A stretch of DNA of 64,000 bases from positions 271,323 through 335,322 of the forward strand of contig JAGFNQ010006422.1 in NCBI GenBank assembly GCA_024364735.1, read 5' to 3'. Numbering within the stretch: position 1 is the stretch's first letter; each line of letters opens with the position of its first letter. The notes beneath the pieces are model-generated. The model saw only the letters and a list, made by a program, of their open reading frames with translations, made no database searches and had not been told where the DNA came from. Positions 57,033 to 64,000 of this stretch are shown piece after piece. This DNA comes from Boesenbergia rotunda. Lineage: Eukaryota > Streptophyta > Magnoliopsida > Zingiberales > Zingiberaceae. Position numbers and translations under genes: made by a program.

Positions 57033-58703
57033 ATCTCCCCCTTTTTGATGTATTGACAACTCAGGTTAAAGTTAGAGAAAAACTAGCAGATACATGCAAG
57101 TAAATAAATAAATAAAAAATGAAAGTACATGGTGCAAAATTAAGTAGCAAATAGAATTTTCTAAGCTTTAACCCTACTCTCCCCCTTTGTCATTCATCAA
57201 AAACATACGTATATTAAGTTACGGAGAGTAGAATCCAAAGCTAAGTGATAGGGAAAACTAGACTTAGGCAAAATAGATTAAGTAAGATAAATAGCCTAAG
57301 TAAAAAAGGAACTCCCCCTAAATCAATGAACTTCGCTTTCATTAACTTAGCTTTCAAGACTAACAAATAGTTTTCAACAATATTATTTTTGAAATGAATT
57401 AGAAATATTTTCAAAGTTAAGCTTGACAATTTTTTTTTTAAAAGAAAATATAAAAATTTCCCAAATACATATTTTTCAAAGCCAAAAGAAACTTTGCTAC
57501 TGAGCTTTAACTTAGAAGAAGGAAGATATTCGAAGAATAAGCTTTAAAAGTTTCAAGGCCATTATGCAATTTTTAAAACTAATTTTTCAAGAATATGCCT
57601 TAGATTCTTTTGAAAATAGTTATACTTTAAAAGTAATATCATAGACTTAATCAAACTATTCTTAAAATTAATTTTCCAAGTTAGTTTGAACTCCCCCTTA
57701 ACTTGACAAGCCCTTAGAATTCCTTGTCAATTTCAAGGTAAACATTCTATTATGTCCTAGGGATATCCAAACTACAAATAAAAATATTTCAAAAGAATCA
57801 TTTTTGGAAGTAGATCAATCAAACTATTTTGATACTTTCTAGTATAAGAACAAGCTAATAGTGGATTTTCAAAAAACATAAGTGTTTTTATTTTAAAGTT
57901 AATTTGAAAAAGGAGATTTGCAAGACCCAAAAATACGGATTTTTCAATGCTAAATAGGAATTGCAAGGAACTATTTATAAGCATAATAACTTTTAAGGGA
58001 GTAGAAATATAGGCTAAGTGTTAAAAAAAACTAGTCTTAAATTTATTAACTTAGCTTTAAAAAAAATTCTTTTTTTTCAGAAAATATAATATCAAAAAAA
58101 ATTTTAGGGATCAATGTTTATCAAAATTTTCAAATGTGTTTTGTTAAAAATGACATTTTGAAAAAGTATTTTGACTTCAGCTCCCCCTGGACCAAGTAAT
58201 GATTGTGGTCCCTTTTCATATGTCTAACTCTAGGTACTGACTAACTATCTAGATGATAGTAGTGTTCACTGAGTTAGTCAAGTCAAGTAATAATGTCTAG
58301 CTCAGCTTTTAAAGCAAGGCTACTTGACTTGATCACTGTAACGTTGGTATTTTACGCCCAGACTTACTGTGATGCACTGACTTAAGCATTCGGAAGTCCA
58401 GGCAGAGTCCTATGCATCTCACAACCGTTCTATGTTTTTGCAAGCACAAACAAGTTAGTCTTAATGTGTTTTGTGAGATGCGGCTACCTAAATCTATAGG
58501 TTCATGCAATTCTAGGGGTCAAGCTTAGGCTAAGTCTGTCAGTTTTGAAAATCAAATTTTTAAATACAATAAAGTTCTTGAAAATCAAGTTTGAAAAATT
58601 CGTGTTTAAGTTTAATTTTGAAAAGCAATAAACTTTTGAAAAACCAGTTAAAAAAATCCATATTTTTAAAACCAAAATTCAACTTAAGTTTATCAGGTCA
58701 TTC
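57033..58703 (-). other. 3' region of element E with repeated polypurine tracts
   Basis: 1.67 kb after the pol stop without a gene. The PPT next to the LTR is seen on the + strand as ATCTCCCCCTTTTTGATG (57033-57050). Further CTCCCCCT tracts are at 57179-57186, 57312-57319, 57691-57698 and 58181-58188. The rest is A/T-rich. Confidence 0.75.
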
Positions 58704-61700
58704 CTAGTCTATAACACACATTCCTATTAACCTTCTTAAGTTGCTAAATTCAGATTCAGGAAGTGGTTTGGTAAATATATCAGCTAGGTTAGACTTAGAT
58801 TCAACATGGTTAAGTTCAATTTCTCCTTTATTTACATGATCTCTGACAAAATGGTGTTTGATTTCTATATGTTTGGTCCTAGAGTGGTGGATTGGGTTTT
58901 TGGTTAAATTGATTGAACTTAGGTTATCTATATAAATTTTGACTTTCTTAAAATCTAAGTTAAAATCTTTTAAGGTATGCATCATCCAAAGCAGTTGGGC
59001 TACACATTCACCCATTGCTATGTACTCAGCTTCAGTGGTGGATAGGGCAACACAGTGTTGTTTTCTACTAAACCAACTAACTAGTGAGGGTCCTAGAAGT
59101 TGGCATCCACCACTGGTACTTTTTCTGTCTAATTTACAGCCAGCATAATCTGAGTCAGAATATCCAATAAGTTCAAACTGGGCTGTTCTAGGGTACCAAA
59201 TTCCTAAACTTTCTGTCCCTTTGAGATACCTAAATATCCTTTTAACTAGGGTTAGATGTGATTCTTTAGCACATGTTTGATACCTAGCACACATACTAAC
59301 TGCAAAGAGAATATCAGGTCGACTTGCAGTTAAGTAAAGTAAGCTACCTATAGCACTTCTATAATACTTAAGGTCAACAGGTTTGCCATTTGTGTCACTA
59401 TCTATAGTTTGATTGGTAGCCATAGGTGTCTTAATTTCTTTAGCACTATCCATTCCAAATTTTCTAAGTAATTCTTTAGTGTATTTTTGTTGATAGACAA
59501 AAGTACCCTCACTAGTCTGTTTTATTTGTAGCCCTAAAAAGAAAGTTAATTGACCTACTAAACTCATTTCAAATTCAGTTTCCATTATCTTTGTGAAATC
59601 TTGTAAAAAGTTTGAGTTAGTTGAGCCAAATACTATATCATCTACATATACTTGAGCTATAAAAATATCAGTTTTTAGAGTTTTAACAAATAGTGTTGGG
59701 TCAATTTTGCCTTGGTTAAAGCCTTTAGAAACTAAGTAGTTAGACAGTCTTTCATACCAGGCCCTAGGGGCTTGCTTAAGTCCATATAAGGCTTTCTTAA
59801 GTCTAAAGACATAGTCAGGGTGTTCTAAGCTTTCAAAACCAGGGGGTTGACCTACATAAACCTCTTCTTTAATTAGGCCATTTAGGAAGGCTGACTTAAC
59901 ATCCATTTGAAAAAGCTTAAATCCCTTATGGGCTGCATAACTTAAGAGCATTCTAATGGATTCAAGTCTAGCTACAGGGGCATAGGTTTCATCATAATCA
60001 AGACCTTCTACTTGGCTAAACCCCTTAGCTACTAGCCTAGCCTTATTCCTTACTGTTTCTCCTTGTTCGTTAAGTTTATTCCTAAAGACCCATTTAGTTT
60101 CAATAAATTTCTTGCCTTTAGGTAGGGGTACTAAGTCCCAGACTTGACTACGTTCAAATTGGGCTAACTCTTCCTGCATGGCTATGATCCAATCAGGGTC
60201 AAGTAAGGACTCTTCTATAGACTTGGGTTCAATTTTTGAAATCAATGCAATTTGACTAAGGTTCCTAAAAGCTGATCTAGTCTGAACCCTTAGTTCTGGA
60301 TTACCTAAGATTTGATTAGTTGGGTGGTCTGAGCTAACTCGTACAGTTCTGGGTTGGTTAGGTTCAGTTTCAGGTGTGGGTTCAGTTAGATCATCGTTTT
60401 GGTCCTCAATTGACCTTTCATCAGGGTCAGTACTGGATCTAACAAAGTCAATTGGTTGGTAGTTGGTTTGATCAGAGTTATTTGGGTCAGATTTTTCATC
60501 AAATTTTACATTTGTAGTTTCTTCAATTTTTAGGGTGGTCTTGTTATAAACTCTATAGGCTCTACTGGTAAGGGAATAACCTACAAAGATACCTTCCTCA
60601 ACCTTAGAAGTAAATTTTCCTAAGTGTTCTCTAGTATTTAAGATATAGACTTTACATCCAAATACTTTAAGGTATTTAATGTTAGGTTGTTTGTTATAAT
60701 AGATTTCAAAAGAGGTCTTTCCTAGGTTTTTAATTAGAGTTATTCTATTTTGTACATAACAAGCTGTACTAACAGCCTCAGCCCAAAGGTATTTAGGTAA
60801 GTTGTATTCATTAAGCATTGTTCTAGCTGCTTCTTGTAGTGTTCTATTTTTTCTTTCTACAATTCCATTTTGTTGAGGTGTTTTAGGGCAAGAGAATTCG
60901 TGATGGTAGCCTTTTTCTAGACAAAATTGATTAAATTTATGATTCTTGAATTCTCCGCCATTATCGCTCCTAAATCTTTTGATTTTAACCCCTTTTTCAT
61001 TTTCTGTTAATTTACAAAATTGAGTGAGTATATCATAAGTTTCATCCTTATTTTTTAAGAATTTTACCCAGGTAAATCTTGAATAGTCATCTATAATTAC
61101 TAGGCAGTATAGGTTACCATTAATTGATTTAACCCCATGTGAGTCAAATAGGTCTAGGTGAATTAATTCCAGAATTGACTTGGTTTGAGTTTGATTAGTT
61201 GGTTTGTGGGTTGACCTAGTTTGTTTTCCTTGTTGACAAGCATTACATAAGGTTGACTCAAGGTTAGATAACTTTGGTAGGCCTCTAACTAAACCATTTA
61301 GTTTAGGTAGTTTTCTGAAGTGAGTATGTGAAAGTCTCCTATGCCAGAGCCAAGTCTCATCCTTATGGGTTAAGAGGCAATTTTCTAAGGGACAGGTTAA
61401 CTTAATTTCATAAATGTTATTGTGCCTAAGTCCTCTAAGTGTGATGTTTGGGTTGTCATTGTGTTTGATCAGACATTCATTGGATCGGAACCTAACCTTA
61501 TAACCAGTGTCACACAATTGGCTAATGCTTAGTAAATTGAAGTTGAAATTTTCAACAAGTAATACATTTGTTATTATGAAATCAGACTCAAGTTCAATAT
61601 TGCCTAGGCCAATTACCTTAAGTTTACCGTTGTTTCCAAAAGCAACGGTCCCTAGTCTTTTGTACTTGAGTTCTGTAAATTTGGTGGGATCCCCAGTCAT

Positions 61701-61739
61701 GTGTCTGGAGCATCCACTGTCAATGATCCATTTGTTTTC
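58704..61739 (-). CDS. Pol of Sirevirus E: protease end, integrase, RT, RNase H
   Basis: A 998-codon open frame (61700-58704). The protease active site WIIDSGCSRHMTGD lies at its upstream end (to 61739), just after an in-frame TAG at 61740-61742. The domains follow Copia order. Integrase: zinc site HRRLSH...CNAC (about residues 120-155) and the DDE triad near Asp 183, Asp 246 and Glu 282. RT: WVFRNKLN, FQMDVKSAFLNG, LYGLKQAPRAWYERL and YVDDIVFG near residue 700. RNase H: GYSDSDYAGCKLDRKS, STTEAEY, NLADIFTKPLPE. Stop TAG at 58704-58706. The frame is open and all core motifs are present, so this region could be functional, but the upstream gag-protease link is broken. A 5' copy outside the window would be needed to judge the whole element. 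Confidence 0.92.
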   Translation of the reverse strand, partial: ENKWIIDSGCSRHMTGDPTKFTELKYKRLGTVAFGNNGKLKVIGLGNIELESDFIITNVLLVENFNFNLLSISQLCDTGYKVRFRSNECLIKHNDNPNITLRGLRHNNIYEIKLTCPLENCLLTHKDETWLWHRRLSHTHFRKLPKLNGLVRGLPKLSNLESTLCNACQQGKQTRSTHKPTNQTQTKSILELIHLDLFDSHGVKSINGNLYCLVIIDDYSRFTWVKFLKNKDETYDILTQFCKLTENEKGVKIKRFRSDNGGEFKNHKFNQFCLEKGYHHEFSCPKTPQQNGIVERKNRTLQEAARTMLNEYNLPKYLWAEAVSTACYVQNRITLIKNLGKTSFEIYYNKQPNIKYLKVFGCKVYILNTREHLGKFTSKVEEGIFVGYSLTSRAYRVYNKTTLKIEETTNVKFDEKSDPNNSDQTNYQPIDFVRSSTDPDERSIEDQNDDLTEPTPETEPNQPRTVRVSSDHPTNQILGNPELRVQTRSAFRNLSQIALISKIEPKSIEESLLDPDWIIAMQEELAQFERSQVWDLVPLPKGKKFIETKWVFRNKLNEQGETVRNKARLVAKGFSQVEGLDYDETYAPVARLESIRMLLSYAAHKGFKLFQMDVKSAFLNGLIKEEVYVGQPPGFESLEHPDYVFRLKKALYGLKQAPRAWYERLSNYLVSKGFNQGKIDPTLFVKTLKTDIFIAQVYVDDIVFGSTNSNFLQDFTKIMETEFEMSLVGQLTFFLGLQIKQTSEGTFVYQQKYTKELLRKFGMDSAKEIKTPMATNQTIDSDTNGKPVDLKYYRSAIGSLLYLTASRPDILFAVSMCARYQTCAKESHLTLVKRIFRYLKGTESLGIWYPRTAQFELIGYSDSDYAGCKLDRKSTSGGCQLLGPSLVSWFSRKQHCVALSTTEAEYIAMGECVAQLLWMMHTLKDFNLDFKKVKIYIDNLSSINLTKNPIHHSRTKHIEIKHHFVRDHVNKGEIELNHVESKSNLADIFTKPLPESEFSNLRRLIGMCVID

Positions 61740-61805
61740 CTACAGTTAAGTAAAAGGTTTAAACCTTAGGTTGAGTTTTAAACGAATCTAAGAAGATTTA
61801 AAAAC

Positions 61806-62552
61806 TTGAGTTTGAATTTTGAATTTGAGTTATGTTAATTTGATTTGAATTTTATTTTTAATTGAATTTTAATTTTAATTTGAATTTGAATTTTTTTTAT
61901 TTTTAATTTTAATTTGAATTTTAATTTTAATTTTAATTTGAATTTTAATTTGAAATTTTAATTTTAATTTGAATTTGAATTTTAATTTTAATTTTGAATT
62001 TTAATTTTTGAATTTTATTTGAATTTTTTTAATTTGAATTTAATTTGAATTTTTAATTTGAATTTTATTTTGAATTTTAATTTTAATTTTGATTTTTAAT
62101 TTGAATTTTAATTTTAATTTGAATTTATTAATTTTAATTTTGATATTTGAAATTTTAATTTTTGAATTTGAATTTTAAATTTTGAATTTTGAATTTATTT
62201 GAATTTGAATTTTATTTTAATTTTAATTTTTGATTTGAATTTTATTTTGATATTTTGATTTGAAATTTTGAATTTTTGAAATTGAATTTAATTTTAATTT
62301 GATTTTGATTTTTGAATTTGAATTTTATTTTGAATTTTAATTTTAATTTTGATTTTAATTTGAAATTTTAATTTTAATTTGAATTTGAATTTTAATTTTG
62401 AATTTGAATTTTAATTTTTGAATTTGAATTTTATTTTTGAATTTGAATTTTATTTGGAATTTGATTTTTGAATTTAATTTTATTTTGAATTTTATTTTTA
62501 ATTTGAATTTTATTTTGAATTTAATTTTGAATTTGAATTTATTTTGAATTAT
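61806..62552 (-). repeat. Cytosine-free AT-rich hexamer tract in element E
   Basis: 747 bp of degenerate AATTTT/AATTTG units. I found no C on the + strand anywhere in it. On the minus strand part of it (62555-62355) is open and reads alternating Lys with Phe, Ile or Gln (for example KFKFKIKFKIKF). It sits between gag and protease, where normal Sireviruses have a short linker. Confidence 0.93.
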
Positions 62553-63242
62553 CAATCATAATTTAAATTTGGTTATCCTTATTCATCTCACTCGTCTAAG
62601 TTATCAATCAAGGGAGTCCTATGATTTTGTGAGATGATTTTGAGTTTGATTAGAAAAGTTAACTTGACCTTGTGTTAGATCCAAGTTTAACAAGTAGTAA
62701 TTTAAAAGTACACTTCCATAATTGGCTTCCAGGCCATGGCGAGGCACAGTGGCCTTCTTTTGGCCGAAGCCTTATTGGAGCAACAACCATTTTCTAGGCA
62801 AAGCCGCTTAAAGAAGTTGAACTTTTAACTTACTCATTGAAAACCTTGGTACTAAATAGTACAAGATTCAAATTAACTTTGAAGCTAATCCTAAGTGCCC
62901 ACCTGGGCAGAGGCTGATTTTAAGGTGCCAACTAGTTTGGAGCCTCCCCCTAAATTGTAGACTGGGTGTCTAGGGTCAATGTAATGGATGTCCCTTTTTG
63001 GGACATAAAATTGATTCTGACCTACTTGCTTTGTTAGATAAGCTTTCGGAACCCACGCTTTTCGTTGATTTTTGCGGGGGTGGATAAAGGAGATAAAAAT
63101 CTTTGGTTCGATCTTGATTTATATCCTATCCCAGATTTGTTGTACATGCCCTTTTGTGATCCAAGAATAAGGTCAAGGTTCTTGGATCGGGTTGTGAAAG
63201 TTGCTAGTAGATCCTTAAGTTTTAGGACTTCACCCTTTAGGG
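62553..63242 (-). pseudogene. Gag-protease linker of element E (decayed)
   Basis: Minus-strand fragments in several frames: AWVPKAYLTKQVGQNQFYVP and DIHYIDPRHPVYNLGGGSKL (about 62900-63060), and LDLILGSQKGMYNKSGIGYK (about 63090-63190). I recognise these as the segment between coiled coil and protease in Sirevirus polyproteins. Stops and shifts separate them. 62553-62890 shows only weak traces. Confidence 0.55.
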
Positions 63243-63960
63243 TTAGTTTTCAGTTTCAAGCTCAATTAATTTTTGATTTTGAGTTTGTTCAGTTAATGTT
63301 CTGGTATTAATTAATTGCTCCTTAAGGTCTTGATTTTCCTTAAGGAGCTGGTCATTTCTAGATTCAGATGCAAGCAATTTTTTATTTAAGACAGAAATAA
63401 TTTTAAAGAACTTTTCATTTACTGAATCTAAATATACCTTAGTAGAGCGTCTGAAAAAGTCCGATCTCTTGGCTCGACTCGTATTCGGAATCCTCGTCTT
63501 GCTCCGAGTCCGATTCTGGTCCGGTTGCCATCAGTGCGAGGTAGCTTGCATTCTTCGGTTGTTCATCGTCGGAATCGTCCGAGCTTTCATCCCACGTGGC
63601 TTGAAGAGCCTTCTTCTTTTTGTTCTTAGTGGGTTGGTCCTCTTTCTTGTAAGGGCATTCATGTTTGAAGTGCCCTTTTCTGTTACAGCCGAAGCAGATC
63701 ATTTTGCTTTTACCTTCAGTGCTGTAGGGCTTCATTACCTTTTGAATATCTTTCTTTGAAAATTTGTTCTTCCTTCTGGTGAACATTTTTCTTACCAAGT
63801 TCACCAGTTGTTCTTCTTCATCAGAGCCTGACTCATCTTCAGGTTCTTCTTGGACTTTTCTCTTTGATTTGGCTTCCTTTGGTGAACCTGCAAATAAAGC
63901 TAGCCCTTTCTCGACCTTGGCGTTAGTTTGTTCGTGCAGTCTAATTCACAAAATAATTCA
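63243..63960 (-). pseudogene. C-terminal Gag of element E with zinc knuckle and coiled coil
   Basis: Minus strand. LHEQTNAKVEKGLALFAGSP leads into an acidic DESGSDEEEQL, a basic RKMFTRRKNK, a knuckle CFGCNRKGHFKHEC (CX2CX4HX4C, about 63655-63700) and a lysine-rich NKKKKALQATWDESSDDSDD. A one-base shift near 63445 leads into a predicted coiled coil (SVNEKFFKIISVLNKKLLAS, NDQLLKENQDLKEQLINTRT) ending with TAA at 63243-63245. Another shift or stop lies near 63945. Knuckle then coiled coil is the usual Sirevirus order. The N-terminal part is outside the window. Confidence 0.8.
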
Positions 63961-64000
63961 TCTAATTAATTTTTGAAAGGTTCCTAGAAATTTTATAAGC

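Larger units (their letters stand above)
55665..64000 (-). mobile_element. Sirevirus (Ty1/Copia) element E, partial
   Basis: Minus-strand Sirevirus with its 3' LTR at 55665-57032, repeated PPTs, a 998-codon pol frame in Copia order (protease, integrase, RT, RNase H), an AT-only-like tract, and the C-terminal gag with zinc knuckle at the right edge. Its 5' part (gag N-terminus, PBS, 5' LTR) is outside the window. It is inserted in the LTR of D. It is the youngest-looking full element here judging by the long open pol. Confidence 0.88.

Noticed and set aside
62355..62555. Lys/Phe/Ile-repeat peptide as a separate gene
   Set aside because: It is a translation of the hexamer tract. It may have been part of the polyprotein, but there is no sign of an independent gene.

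Overview
This window is plant nuclear DNA made almost entirely of long terminal repeat (LTR) retrotransposons inserted into one another. I see no host gene, rRNA, tRNA or CRISPR array. The organism is a flowering plant, probably with a large repeat-rich genome: the Ty3/Gypsy families look like Athila, Tekay/Del and Tat, and the Ty1/Copia families include Sirevirus types. I cannot name the species. All boundaries were read by eye from terminal motifs, target-site duplications (TSDs), primer-binding sites (PBS), polypurine tracts (PPT) and comparison of copies within the window.

Layout, left to right. (1) 1-29553: two Athila-like elements, A and B, in head-to-tail tandem sharing one LTR (internal A, LTR 13351-15824, internal B, LTR 27074-29553). 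A is split by F (3361-8192, minus strand), a gag-only Sirevirus-like element with two LTRs and TSD GCTAT. B is split by a Tekay-like solo LTR (18711-20861, TSD GCTAG). (2) 29554-30910: the 3' part of another LTR, probably Copia (X), into which A/B inserted. (3) 30911-35764: a decayed, intron-bearing gene of the 'putative gypsy-type transposon' class, itself split by a second Tekay-like solo LTR, G (31313-33621, TSD TAAAG). (4) 35770-49388: a complete Athila-like element, C, with two LTRs, PBS, gag-pol, PPT and TSD GGGAG. (5) 49394-55664: the rest of the host element D, a Tat-like Gypsy element on the minus strand. It keeps an LTR end, PBS, gag, protease and the integrase tail, but reverse transcriptase, RNase H and the integrase core are missing. 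It carries an 82-bp tandem repeat split by a Sirevirus-like solo LTR, H (51829-52814, TSD TTCAC). (6) 55665-64000: a Sirevirus, E, on the minus strand, inserted in D's LTR and running off the right edge, with a 998-codon pol frame.

How the parts relate. D is the oldest layer. X, G, C, H and E inserted into D or its companion gene, A/B inserted into X, and F and the first solo LTR inserted into A and B. Most reading frames are broken, mainly by changes of the CAG/CAA-to-stop or TGG-to-stop kind. Exceptions are the pol frames of A (818 codons, but lacking the RT thumb) and E, and the 311-codon C-terminal gag frame of F.

The most unusual signals are: pairs of palindromes about two DNA turns apart just upstream of the TATA box in three Sirevirus-type LTRs, with a family-specific sequence; 747 bp of E without one cytosine on the + strand; the gag-only element F; the pol-deleted element D with its antisense gene and minisatellite; and a PPT-like block repeated about 1.9 kb before the true PPT in all three Athila-like copies.
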